A DNA stretch of 64,000 nucleotides from Xestospongia bergquistia (GCA_963965975.1 OZ014412.1:1180501-1244500); one strand, 5' to 3'. Shown: positions 47,101-58,650, counted from the first letter of the stretch. Notes: generated by a model not told the origin, from the letters alone. Numbers and translations are program-made.

Positions 47101-49443
47101 GTCGTAGTAATACTCACTGATGTTAGTTCTAATTGAGAACTGATATAAACTAAAAGTAATATCAGTTACAATGACATATTAACTTACTTGTTGTTACCAT
47201 TTGGTAAATCATGTCTTTCTCCATCTAGATCTATAATATATCAATGTCATCAATGTTATGTCATATACCTTGATTTTGTGCCATTGGTTGTAATTGTCGT
47301 AGTTCTATAGAACTGATATAAGCTAAAAGTAATATCAGTTACAACATCATATTAACTTACTCGTTGTTTATAGTACCATTGTTTAAATTAGCTCCTCCTC
47401 CATCTAGATCTGTATAAAAAAAATCAATTTAATGTTATGTCTTATATACTTTTATTACGTGTCACTGGTTGGTTTGGTTTCCTCTTCTTAAAAAAATAAA
47501 TAACAGCTAATAATAATATTATCACAACAATCACAGCAATTATCACAACTAACAAAACAACAACAACAACAACATTCTTCATTTGGTAATCTTGTGGAAC
47601 TATAGAGTGTAAAACAATCCAAATAACTTGCACATTTGATATATAAATACCATCGGATATTCCACTAGTTGGTACTATAGATATCTTTATATCAGTAGTA
47701 TTAATAATGTCACTGGTCGGAGAGACTGTCTTATCAATAAATGTAGTACCTAGTAAAATATAGAACAATATAACAATGTAATATATTATGTATTACTTAC
47801 TGTTAATAATACTAATTATAGGGACTTGTTCATCACGTGATGCACTGCTACCTAAGACATAACAAATGAGTACATCAGAACAGTCTCCATGCACATTACT
47901 CACTGTTAGTAGAAACAGCCTCAGTAGGAGATGGTAATAGTAAGATATACTCCAGTACTTGAGGGTACATAACAGATGGATTAGTTATAATAGTACCATC
48001 CACTATATCATGAGCTATCACAGTATAGTTACCACTAACTGGTAGACTTATATACTGGTATACTGTACTCTCCTCTATACTGGATTTACTCATATTAATA
48101 GACTTCACAGTTCCTTCAGAAGACTCTCTAAATATCACATGACATCCATCAGCAGTAGATCTCTCAGCAAACCTACACTCTACAACAACTGATCCATTAT
48201 CAGAGTTGTACTGTAGAGTGAGTCCTTGGACATGATAGGTTGCAATTGCTATGGTGACAAGAGGAATGACATGTCATGAAGAATATCACATACTCACTAA
48301 AGATTGAATCATTATTTGTTTTAGACTTATTCAATTGATCCAACATGCTAGCAGTAAAAATATAATTTTGTTGAGGACCAAGATTTAATACAGTGTAGTT
48401 AACAGTTACTGACTGACAAGTTTCTAAAGAACAAATAATATCTTTCCATATATGTTCTATTTTTGTTCCATTCATTTGTCTTGTAGTACCCAGTAATGTA
48501 CTGTTACATATTCCAGAACTACCAACAACCTATAATGTATATACTCAATATCATACTTTAGTGTTGTTAACTTACTGTGATTTGAATATCTACATTAAAG
48601 GAATGACCATTATAGATGACCTCATGATCTAGCAATACAAAAAGATTACTCTCTATAAAAAAGAGACATATCAATTGCAGTAGAAATGTAAATGTACTAT
48701 TACCTTCATTACATTCTTCTTGTATAGTAACATTACTAGAACTATAATTTCCACTATGAACTATAACAGTAGCAGTGTAAATATCACATACTGTGAGGTT
48801 ATATAACTCATAAGATGTATCCTCAGTGATATCATTATATAGTAACTGGCCATGTTGGTTCTCTATATAAATGTGACATGATAGTGGAGTCTTTTCAGAA
48901 GAAAATAATGGAGGAGACCAGGTCAACCAGCCTGAAGTACCACTTAAAGTCAAAGTTAAGTTAACTACTGATGTAATACCTGCCATTAAATGATGTGACA
49001 ACATACTATACCCTTTAAAACTAACCTTTCACTGCCAAATTAGCTCCTTTAGGAATTGGAATAAGGTTTAGACCAACAACAGTACACTGAACACTTATTC
49101 CATCATTAATAGGTAGTGCTCTTATAGTTAGTACTGATGACCACACATCAACTGATATATTGTTAGTAGTTACTGATATCTCTCTGTCTTGATTACTAGG
49201 ATCAGTCACTTTATTACCTTCTACTGCCCAATAGAGTATCTTTCCTGTACCCTCACAGGTAAAGTTAGTCAGTGTATAGAGAGGGGCAGTCACTGAAGAA
49301 GGAGCTATTGTAATCACTAGAAGAGAACTCAAATGCAAAGTACTTAATTGTATTGTACCCTTACGAGCAGTATATGTTCCACAAATGAGTAGAAGGCTTC
49401 CTAGAACAAGCCTTGCATTCGTTCGACATATTTGGTCTGCCAT
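44160..49443 (-). CDS. Receptor gene C: Ig/FN3-like transmembrane protein with multi-exon tail
   Basis: Exons from ATG at 49443: 49375-49443 (signal, LVLGSLLLICGTYTAR), 49026-49316 (Ig-like, NFTCEGTGKILYWAVEG), 48704-48979 (FN3-like, GWLTWSPPLFSSEKTPLSCH), 48576-48652, 48298-48529 (CSLETCQSVTVNYTVLNLGP), 47904-48248 (membrane-proximal), 47801-47851, 47651-47749, 47450-47599 (TM, a long Val/Ile run, then FFKKRKPNQP). Cytoplasmic mini-exons follow at about 47.35, 47.28 and 47.20 kb, then 46788-46988, about 46256-46404, about 45647-45767, 44314-44382 and 44160-44270. Tail exons match gene A in order (LSANN, DNKLQSPVTEKSNE versus NKLPNQVINENGD), but the ankyrin-like and unknown C-terminal exons of A are absent. 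No terminating exon is clear below 44160, so the 3' end may be lost. Ectodomain intact. Confidence 0.82.
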
Positions 49444-49901
49444 TTCGAATGAAAAGGTTTCCGGAGATTTCCAAGATTCTGAGATAGGTAAAGGCACACA
49501 CTATAAAATATAGAGGGAATACCATGACGTCACAAAACGGAAGTCGCTTTGGGAAAAATTAATCCTAGACCCCAAACCTTAGAACCTAGATTATGTACTC
49601 CTTGTGACGTAGCAACTACAATTCAAGAAAATTTCAATTTCAAGCACTTCAGAGTGTGATATTTAAGATTTCAGAGATATTTAAGAGATTTCATACCTCT
49701 CTTGTATTAAGCAAGTGGACAACTAGGTATGATGAGAGATATTAAAGCTCTTTTACAGTAATGTTATGAAGTCTTCTGCTCACTTTTGACAATACAGATG
49801 TTGCTGGTAAATTAAATGGATGGGAAATAACAAGTTGACTGACTTATCTGGTACATTCTCAATAAAATAATATAATTAAATTTGTGTTTATGTATATACA
49901 G

Positions 49902-50052
49902 GTAACATCCCAGTAGCTCCATCAGTTACCACGTCAATTTATGCACTGGCTAAATTGTGAGGTAAATGTATTATTTTGGACAGTAGAGGGTAGTTCACTC
50001 ACTGATCCCAGTAATCAAGACAGAGAGATATCAGTAACTACTAACAATATAT
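49902..50052 (+). pseudogene. Inverted fragment of the receptor Ig exon
   Basis: On the plus strand, opposite to the receptors, the sequence reads VLFWTVEGSSLTDPSNQDRE and ISVTTNNI, the core of the Ig-like exon of genes A-C, preceded by a frame-broken start (PSVTTSIYALAK). The fragment stops at about 50052, where unrelated sequence (the 3' end of the next gene) begins. It is 459 bp from the gene C start, head-to-head. It has no signal exon and is dead. Confidence 0.85.
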
Positions 50053-50083
50053 ATTTATACATAATTAATCTCTTTCCAGTCCT

Positions 50084-51628
50084 TTATTCAAATATATAGA
50101 ATAAATTCTTTGCTAGCAATGCACTTACTATTTCCTTGTCTTCATTAACAACAACAAGTGGACTCTGATAGAAATATTATAACAGTAAAGTATGCACATT
50201 TTAACAACAGACTGACTTCTCTCTATGTTAAAATTAGTGGACAATCAATCACTTTTAATACAGTCTATAGTTAGCAAAATGAATTACAATATGTATTATG
50301 TGATATACAATAAATGCATGCTAACCTCAGACTCATCAGACATGTATATAGCTAGACATACATTTCTCTAAGAGGCAATCATAATGATGCATTGTTTTCA
50401 TTATCTTTACTCACAGAAATGTAATCTATATTTCTGTTGTAATCATAGTTAGTATTTACGTTATTGTCATCATATTCAATCCATTCTCCACCTGGTGTTT
50501 TCACTAATGCAGTGTCTATTGTGTTTGTTTTAATGTAGGTATGTTATAGCTGTATAATAACTTACAGTGACCTGTATCTACAGATGTTGGATGTCCATGA
50601 TGAACCTAAATGGAAGCAAGTTTAAAAGGAAACTTTCATTGTAATCAGTACTAACAGCTGGAGGTGTAATCATGTCTGGTACTATCTTCAATTGTAATTG
50701 ACTTATCAGATATAATATGAGAAGGATTACATTGCCTGCATCTTAATATTGTAGCAACAATAGCTTGTTTGATTTTTTTCACTTGAATGTGTGTTTGAAG
50801 AAATGCCTATTATCTGTACATCAGGTAACGGAGCAACTTTTGTGCTAACAGTCATTACACGTTCATTGCAAGGTATGCATCTGTGGCAAGGATTGAGTTT
50901 GAACATAACTTGTCATCCTATTAAAAATGGTTCATCGACAATTTGAACTGGTTTACGACACTTACAGAAAGTTGGTCAAATGTATCGTTAGTGAGCAGTG
51001 ATTTATCTGGAGGTATGTCAAGGCTTTGTTGTGTTTGAGAATTAGCATTCATCACCTCGTGGATAAAGTGAGTGTCCTATCATAAATGGTTAATACCTGC
51101 ATCATGTTATCTACAGGTCCACCTACTATGTTAAGACCTTGTTGGGGTAAAGTAGTAGCTTGCGATACATCAGGGAGAGTGTAATCATCCTATGATATAT
51201 ATTAACTATATTATATCATCTACAGGTCCACTTACTGTGTCAAGGCCTTGTTTCGGTGAAGAAGCAATAGCAGCAGGAGTAGCTTGATAGTTGGTAATCT
51301 ACATAATGTAGTTGAAGATATTGTATGTCTATTTATATTGAAAGTACATCTATGTACACTATGTGACTATTTGTATAAACATGCTAAATATCTGTTATCT
51401 TACCAGCTTTATAATATTAGTCCTGAAGTTGTTTACATTTTTATACCAATGATTGCTTACAGCTTTTGTTAGTCGTTGTGATGGATTGGTTTTACTACAT
51501 GCACTCATTGCGGCCTGAACCCAATAGCCATGTCCTGTGCATGATGCTTTTTTCGGTGGAAGCCCATTTAGACAAATGTAATTAGCAAGAGCATTACTGT
51601 TAACATTAAACTTCACTTTGGGTGGCTA
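50084..51628 (-). CDS. Intron-rich gene ending in a ubiquitin-specific-protease-like catalytic block
   Basis: The last exons join in phase: 50566-50605 (VHHGHPTSVDTGH), 50415-50515 (YTALVKTPGGEWIEYDDNNV, then NYDYNRNIDYIS) and 50084-50164 (SPLVVVNEDKEIVSALL, TAA). G-H-Y-T-A followed by W-x-E/x-x-D-D is the histidine box of USP-type deubiquitinases. Upstream open exons: about 51403-51628 (CLNGLPPKKASCTGHGYWVQ), 51233-51297 (KQGLDTVSGP), 51119-51192 (QQGLNIVGGP) and 50966-51077 (SLDIPPDKSLLTNDTFDQLS), all phase 0. A Cys-rich stretch near 50.87 kb (CHRCIPCNERVM) may belong to it. The N-terminal Cys box of USPs was not found, so this is either a divergent/partial enzyme or two genes. The middle (50.6-50.95 kb) is unresolved. 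Confidence 0.5.
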
Positions 51629-52065
51629 AAGAAAAACAAAAATGATGATCATATGCATACATTTCTTACCATACTATCCACTTATTTATAAGAAATAGGA
51701 CATTGAAGGTTAGATGAAGACTATAAAAGAACTGCTGTTTCACTAAAAGGACACTCTGAAAGTCAGTAGAACTGACAAAAGACAATTGAAGTTAGTCTAA
51801 TTTTTATCAGAAGTTAGTTCTATTTATATATATATCAATGATGTAACAATTTTCAATTTGTTTGCAGGAATGTAACAGGGGAATTGTGTTAATTTTCTCA
51901 TGAATAAACTGTAGATTTGTCCATGTTTAGGACCTTAATTAACAAAAAGGACATGATGAATCAGTGTAAACTAGATGAATACTGACCTTATTTTGTTAAT
52001 ATATTTAACAATGCACCAGATTGTATGATATTCAATGTGTTAATACATTGCACAACATATCAATA

Positions 52066-52270
52066 AGCAATAAGGCCATTTGTTCATTTTTTAGTACATT
52101 TCCCCTTATTGCTGGCTTTTGAGACTATGAATGTGAACGACGATATGATATTCAAGTGTGTCAAGTTAGTACAAATACTATCGTCAGTTTTTTTGATATG
52201 GGTGTGTCTTTCTTACCCAGCAATAAGGCCATTTGTTCATTTTAGTACATTTCCTCTTATTGCTGGCTAT
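52066..52270. repeat. Pair of self-complementary ~50-bp direct repeats
   Basis: GCAATAAGGCCATTTGTTCA ... TTATTGCTGGCT occurs at about 52066-52117 and again at about 52221-52270, with a 3-bp indel and one further change. Each copy starts with AGCAATAAGG and ends with CCTTATTGCT, so each can fold on itself. About 100 bp of unrelated sequence separates them. They may be terminal repeats of a tiny element or a small direct-repeat palindrome family. Confidence 0.75.
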
Positions 52271-52709
52271 CGAGTCCATTTTTTGTGAACCGTTGTAATG
52301 ATGTATATTAAGAAGTCACACTGAATGATGTTGTCACCTTGTATATTACAAGCCATTATGATTTTATATTTGCACATAAGAATGTGAAGCTTGTCACTGT
52401 TTTTAAATACTGTTTTCAACTCAGTAATAAAATTCATGTAAATATTTATAATAACCTAATGTTTTTTAAATTTGTATGCAAAACAATCTAGTGTAAGAAA
52501 TTAAGGACAAACGTTCCTGGAGACCAGTGACAGCAGTGCTAGTTTCTTGATTATTGTTTATACTAACAATTTTATGCTAAAAATTTTGTTTTTAAGAAAA
52601 TATGAAAAGTGATTTTTAAAAAAATTATTAAACAAACTGTTTAGAAAGGATTTAATTGGCTATAATTGATAATATATTAACTAAACCGATGGAATGTTCT
52701 GTTCTACAC

Positions 52710-52843
52710 ACGATGTTGTAAGTTTTCCGTATCTGCAGCTCCACCCTATATACAATGTTGTTGGAAGTTTTCCGTATCTGCAGCTCCACCCTATATACAA
52801 TGTTGTAAGTTTTCCGTATACAGCAACTTCAGCTCAACCCTAT
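52710..52843. repeat. ~44-bp tandem repeat, three copies
   Basis: Units start near 52712, 52754 and 52799, with shared words TGTTGTAAGTTTTCCGTAT, CTGCAGCTCCACCCTATATA and CAATGTTG. The second unit has a TTGG insertion and the third lacks part of the middle. It lies next to the decayed 3' end of Gypsy-B, possibly within its former 3' LTR. Confidence 0.85.
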
Positions 52844-52889
52844 CAAAAATACTTGAAACTACAAATATTTAATAAGGCGTGGTTTTCTA

Positions 52890-53363
52890 GTACCTGAGTC
52901 AACGAACTCTTCCCGAACGAGTGGTTGTAACTGGGTTCGAGGTACCCATATGAGGTAAAGAGTGAGTTGACGTAGTGTCCAATAATGACAATTCAGTGTC
53001 TAAGAATGCTGGCCTGAGATGGTCAAGTGAGACAACTTAATGTCGTCCATTGAGCTTGTAACGGCTTCCATATGGCATCATGACGAACAAAAAGATGTGA
53101 TTGAGTGAAGAGATCAGAAGGAATATGTACCGACTGATTGATTGGAATGAGGAGGAACTGCTTGCAGGTTTTGGATAAGTTTCTTTAGATTTTGTACATA
53201 ATCAATTTGATCAATGTTGTCATTTGCTTGTTGGTTGAAAAATACTCCTAGTAGACGAAGAGTAGTACCATAAACCATTTCAGCTGCTGAACAGCCTAAG
53301 TCCTGCTTAATAGCAGTTCTGATGCCGAGGAGAATAACTGGTAGAACATCAGTCCACTGAGTT
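52890..53363 (-). pseudogene. Gypsy-B integrase C-terminus and polyprotein end
   Basis: The minus strand continues the integrase as WTDVLPVILLGIRTAIKQDL and CSAAEMVYGTTLRLLG, then QAVPPHSNQSV, and after a frame change HLFVRHDAIWKPLQAQW and a tail with TTTRSGRVR. These are the normal downstream blocks of this Gypsy lineage. Frame changes near 53130 and 53020. Separated from its 5' half by Gypsy-A. Confidence 0.85.
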
Positions 53364-53520
53364 TGTAAAGTCTGTGCTTACTATTGACAAAGATTTATTG
53401 TAATAATAACACAAAGACGCAAACACAAACAAACTCTAGATAAGCATGAGGAACCAAGCATGCTCTAACTATAATAATATTCATACATAATTATTAGTAA
53501 CACAATTAAGGTCAACTACA
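53364..53520 (-). repeat. Gypsy-A 3' LTR
   Basis: 157 bp. In element direction it starts TGTAGTTGACC and ends TTTACA, with canonical TG...CA ends, flanked outside by the target copy GAGTT (53359-53363) and inside by the polypurine tract. Confidence 0.93.
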
Positions 53521-53741
53521 CTCCTTCCTTCTTACAAAAGAAATGAAACAACAGTACATGATAGAATGTATAATAAATTCACTAACTATTATCCCATGAC
53601 TACAATTGTCAAAAGTATCGATCTGGTGGATGACGAGCTCGTTGAGGGTAGCATCAAGTAGTGTTGGTTGCACAATCAACTGAATTAACTGTCAGATTCA
53701 CTACATGACTGATTAGGACCAGCATTCTGATCTAACTGAGA

Positions 53742-54692
53742 TTAAGGTTCTGGAAAGGTAATACGACTAGGATATTCCCAGGTGTCATCAAGTTCAGTAG
53801 TTTGACCTTTACTCAGTAACTGGTACACATGACATTTCCAAATGATCCCGTCTTCAATTTCAACCAAAAATGTAACATCACCCTTCTTCTTCACTATTTT
53901 GCCACTAATCCATGAATGGTCAATATCATGATAACTATGAACCATGACTTGCTGCCCTACTTCAAGTTGCCTGAACTGTGAATGAGTGTCATGATTACTC
54001 TTCTGTAGACCTTTTTTGGTTACGAAATTTAGTTCCTCCATTAGGTTTTAGTAAGTCCAGTACAGTTGTTAAAGGTCTTTTTAGCATTAGTTCAGAGGGA
54101 GGTTTGCCAGTTGTTGAGTGTGGAGTTTCTCGGTAAAACAAGAGAAAATTCGAGAGTGTATATTGACTAGTGTGACCTTCTTTCTTTCCTTTCTTAAGAT
54201 AATTTTTAGAATTTGGACCGGTCTCTCTACAGCACCATTTGTTGATGGGTGATATGGGGTTGACTTGAAATGTTTAATGCCGTTGCTACGAAGAAAAATA
54301 GCAAACTCATTAGAGGTAAACTGCGGGCCATTATCAGACACCAGCTGTTCAGGTAGGCCAAAAACAGAGAAAATGTATCTTAGAACTTCGATTGTTACCG
54401 TATTAGACGTAGATGATACTTCCCAGATCTCTGGCCATTTAGAGTAACTATCAACTACAAGCAAATATGTCTTACCAAACAGTGGTCCAGCAAAATCAAC
54501 ATGCACATGTTGCCATGGCTGGCTTGGCCAAGACCAAGGGTGTAATGGTGAACAAGATGGAGCATGTCGAACAGATAAACATGCATCACAAGATTTAGCT
54601 AAATGTTCAATTTCTTTATCGATTGAGAGCCACCACACAAATCCTCTAGCTACTAGTTTCATCTTATTCATACCCATATGGCTGATATGCAA
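53742..54692 (-). pseudogene. Gypsy-A integrase
   Basis: The zinc-binding HH-CC region begins HISHMGMNKMKLVARGFVWW, with CDAC. The catalytic core shows HVDFAGPLFGKTYLLVVDSY, VSDNGPQFTSNEFAIFLRSN and HPSTNGAVERPVQ, so the D, D and E positions are present. A frame change at about 54.13-54.19 kb leads to a final piece (54041-53742) with a C-terminal barrel-like region (WISGKIVKKKGDVTFLVE). The stop comes before the polypurine tract. Confidence 0.88.
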
Positions 54693-54704
54693 TTCCTCAA
54701 GAAC

Positions 54705-56290
54705 TCAAGCTCTAAGTTTCTTGGATACAACTACACAAATTCCCCACATGACACAATTAGACTCTATTGTTAGCTCATTTGACCGGTGGTAGTATGGTTT
54801 GAGGTCTTCTGAAATTTCGGCTGGCCATCCATATCTTGTATAATGTAGAACTTTACTCATAATAGGATCATTACGAGTGACAGTCTGGAGCTCAGTACAC
54901 ATAACAGGTAAGGTACCAATTTGAGCAAGATTAAACATGGCTGATGCTCCTTCACTTAAGGAAGAGTCGTCTTCAGTAACTGATAATGGAAGGCGAGATA
55001 GCCCATCAGTATTTCCATGAGCATTAGTAGATCTGAAAATAATGTTGTAATGATAGGTTGACAAAAGTACAGCCCATCTCTGTAGTGGAGCAGCTGTGAG
55101 AGAAGGTATATCTTTATGAGATCCAAATATGGTAGTCAGTGATTTGTGGTCAGTAATTAAGGTAAATTCCCTACCATACAAATATAGGTTAAATTTCTTT
55201 ACACCAAATATTAATGACAACCCTTCTTTCTCAATTTGAGAATAGTTCCTTTCTGACTTTGAGAGGGTACAGGAGGCAAAAGCTGTAGGCTTCTCCACCC
55301 CATCTGGTGTGACATGGGACAAGACCGCCCCAATACCATATTGGGAGGCATCAGTTGCTAATCGAATAGGGAGTGAGGGATTATAATGAGTGAGAATATG
55401 AGAGGAGGTCAACTTTTCATTGGCCTCTTGTACTGCTTTTGTACATTCTTCAGACCACACCCATTTACAATACTTTTGCAGTAGGCTGTTGAGGGGTAGT
55501 AATGTAGATGCTAAGTTCAGTATAAACTTGCCATAATAATTAACTAAGCCTAAATAGTCTCTCAATTTAGTGACATTCTGAGGCTTGGGTGCATCCACAA
55601 TTGCTTCAATTTTGTCTGGGGTAACATGCAAGCCTTCATTATCAACAATATGGCCAAGATACTCAACATGATCACACATAAACTTACATTTATTTTTCTT
55701 CAACATGATTCCATGATATTGGAGTACTTCTTCGAGATTGGCGAGATGTTCTTGGTCATCAACTCCTGTTATTAGTATATCATCAATGTAGTAGATAGTA
55801 TGAGGTATCCTTTGTAAAATAATGTCCATAGTCCGCTGAAAAATAGCAGGAGCAGAGGCAATTCCGAAAGGCATTCTTGTATATTGGTAAAGTCCACGAT
55901 GACTGTTGATGGTGACTAGGCCTTTGGATTGATTGTCCAGCAACATTTGCTGATATGCCTGAGAGAAATCTAGTTTTGTCAATTTCTTACCACCTGATAC
56001 AGAAGCAAATAATTCTACAGGTTTTGGTAATGGTATTGGACAATCTCTAATGATGGATTGAGTGTGACCTTATAGTCACCACATATACGTATAGAGCTGT
56101 CTTTTTTGGGATCAGCAATGATAGGTGCTGCCCACTCACTAAATACAATAGGCTCAATGATTCCAACTGACTGGAGCTTGTCAAATTCTCTCTCTATTCC
56201 ATCTTTAAGTGCAAAAGGTACAGGACGAGGGCGCCAAAACTTGGGGGTAGTATCAGGTTTGAGACGTAGTTTTGCAAAATACTGAGACAT
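54705..56290 (-). pseudogene. Gypsy-A reverse transcriptase and RNase H
   Basis: 56290-56015 carries the RT start (FWRPRPVPFALKDGIEREFD, then WAAPIIADPKKDSSIRICGD). A frameshift near 56030 separates it from 55982-54705, which has LDFSQAYQQMLLDNQSKGLV, MPFGIASAPAIFQRTMDIIL and YYIDDILITG (YIDD box). The RNase H part is IRLATDASQYGIGAVLSHV and LYLYGREFTLITDHKSLTTI. The frame stops at a TGA (54703-54705 area) where relatives have Arg before VLEELHISHMG, probably a CGA to TGA change. Confidence 0.9.
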
Positions 56291-56727
56291 AGTTCCCAGA
56301 GTGTTACGAATACCTTTGAATACTTGTTGATTAATAGGTCTACTCCACTGATGAGAGATGTATGCAATATTTCATGCCAATTTAGGATGAGATCACTCAA
56401 CCAATTTCGTCCTAGTAGAGCTGGTCCACCTCCTTCGATGACTACTAGATCAAGTTCCACTTCTTGATCCTGGTAATTTACATAAACAGTGATTTCTCCT
56501 ACTACCTTCATCATTTCTGAAGTATACGTCTTCAATATTACATCAGACTTGCATAGTTTGTACTGAGAAAACTTGGATTTGTACTCCTGTTGTGATATAA
56601 TGAATACAGCAGCTCCAGTGTCTACTTCCATTATCAATGGGCTGTCTCCAGTTCCAACTTCAACTTTGATTGGTCGACAAGCTTCGGCACCTACATTAAA
56701 ATGTGCCAAGTCTTGATTGGGAGCCAA
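56194..56727 (-). CDS. Gypsy-A protease region
   Basis: Retropepsin with the catalytic triplet in MEVDTGAAVFIIS and the flap/C-terminal ALLGRNWLSDLIL. The frame leads into the connection to RT (LINKYSKVF). It overlaps the start of the RT frame (56290), consistent with a pol polyprotein read in shifted frames. The motif is intact but the element as a whole is inactive. Confidence 0.82.
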   Translation of the reverse strand: MAPNQDLAHFNVGAEACRPIKVEVGTGDSPLIMEVDTGAAVFIISQQEYKSKFSQYKLCKSDVILKTYTSEMMKVVGEITVYVNYQDQEVELDLVVIEGGGPALLGRNWLSDLILNWHEILHTSLISGVDLLINKYSKVFVTLWELCLSILQNYVSNLILPPSFGALVLYLLHLKME

Positions 56728-57699
56728 TGACTGATTGCCACTCTTATCTTCTATTTCTTCTATATATTTTGTTCTCTGTGATCTAGAGTGTAGTTTTGAC
56801 CGTTTGGATGAAGACTACTAACTGGAGGTCAGCCTCTCATAGGTCCTTTACTGGGACAGACAGCTTTCAAGTGACCCCTTTTGCCACATTTCAAACAATC
56901 AACATCTTTATAGCGACACTGACTGGTGGTATAATTCAATTTACCACACCTGTAACACATTGTACTTAAAGAAGAGACTTGATTAGTGAGACCACTTGGG
57001 ACTGTAGCAGCATTCTTTATTGCTAGCATCTGTTTGTCAACCGACTCGATATTTTGAGCCATCTCCATGGCTTTCGTGAATGTTAGCTGATCTTCTAATA
57101 GTAGTCGCTTCTGAGTGGATTCTTTCCGAAGTCCACACACCAAGCGATCTCTTAAGGCATCATCGAGGTATGCCTCAAACTGACAGTGAGTAGATAACCG
57201 CTTTAATTCGGCTACATACTCAGCAACACTTCTCTGGGTCCTTTTATGAAATCGAAACTGCTCGGCAATCACTGACAGAGCAGGTTGGTAATGTTTCTTG
57301 AGTATTTCCGTTATGTCTTCGAACATTTTGTCCTTGGGTAAGCTAGGTTGTAACAAGTTCCTGAGTAATGCATAGGTATCTTTTCCTACAATGGTTAAAA
57401 ACACGGGAACTCTCTTCTCCTCTGGCACTTCGTTTGCAGTGAAGAACAGTTTAACTCGGTTTAATGCGGTTTAAAGATAGCACTCATGTCAAGGAGTCTA
57501 CTACTACTGCTTACTTGCTCTTTTTTAGTCTATATTCGGTTTTACTCTTCTTCCCATCAACTATCTTCTTGATGGTTCCATCAACCTATACAATTTCTCA
57601 TTGTTCTCCCGTCATTTTTGCTTTGTTGAAAGTTCACACCTACATTTCTTTACTTGATCTTACCTCTCTCACAATAAGTCCTTACTTCTTCTGCTCCTT

Positions 57700-58650
57700 C
57701 TACTTTGTGGCAATGTTGAAGTCAACCCTGGCCCTCCTGATTATATTGTCAAGTGCGTATGCTCTTCAACTGAAGAATCAGGTCTTATGTTACAATGTGA
57801 ACAATGTTCTTGTTGGCTGCACAATGAACGTGTGCATGTTCCAGCACATGTTGCTGATAATTCTCCTTTTATCTGCCCACTGTGTATCATGTCTTCTCTT
57901 TCTCTCATCTCCTCCCTGAAGTAAGAAATCTCTTATTTAAAGGCTCACATTATTAAATTAGAAAAGTCATGTGAATCTCTCAGTACTCAATTGTCTGTCC
58001 TTCAACCTATAAAAGACTCTTCTATTTCTGACTCCACTGTGAAGTGTACAGCTTCTTCCTCAAATTCATCTCAAACTGTTCTGTCCAATTCCCATCCTTC
58101 CAAGGGTAATCCTATTTCTCCAAACCGAGCCTATCTCAATACTTCTAATGTACATTCTAATCCCAGCTTACCACCTAAGTTCCTCAACAAACCCCTCATT
58201 TTTTATCTCAAGCTCAACCTCCTTGCAAACCTCCCCACAAACAACCTCTTCTTCCAACTCCTCAACCACCTCCACTTCCTTCCCAGTTCTCTCTTTTTCG
58301 TCCACCACTGCAATTTCCACCCAATTCAATACCAAACCACTGCCGTGAAACCACTTCCAACTAATGCAATCCTCTCTTCTCTCCCCTGGGATTCCCTCTT
58401 ATCTTCCACTGATGTCAATTACTCTTGGTCCATGTTTAAAGAAGTTTTTATTGAAATAATGAATTGCACCATCCCATCTAAATTAGTGCTTATTAAAAAT
58501 TCTCCACCCTGGGCTAACAACCACCTTCTTTCTTGTATCTGCAAACATAATGCCCTATTCACTAAAGCGAAAAAAGCTAAATCATCATCCCTGATGTCCC
58601 AATATCGCATTTGTAGAAACAAAACACTCTCCTCTCCAGTGTCACTTGAA
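57700..58650 (+). pseudogene. Non-LTR copy 3: ORF1 and linker remnants
   Basis: Near 57.74-57.9 kb one frame reads PDYIVKCVCSSTEESG and the next ones CEQCSCWLH and FICPLCI, a PHD-type finger matching that of the 29.6-kb copy. It is followed by Ser/Pro-rich text (NSHPSKGNPISPNRAYLNTS). The region is frameshifted between blocks. Similarity to copy 1 supports one family. Confidence 0.65.

Larger units (their letters stand above)
51629..52880. other. Intergenic interval with short repeats
   Basis: No gene seen. It holds a pair of 50-bp direct repeats (52066-52270) and a three-copy ~44-bp tandem repeat (52710-52843). The right end merges into the decayed 3' end of the Gypsy-B polyprotein. Confidence 0.5.
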
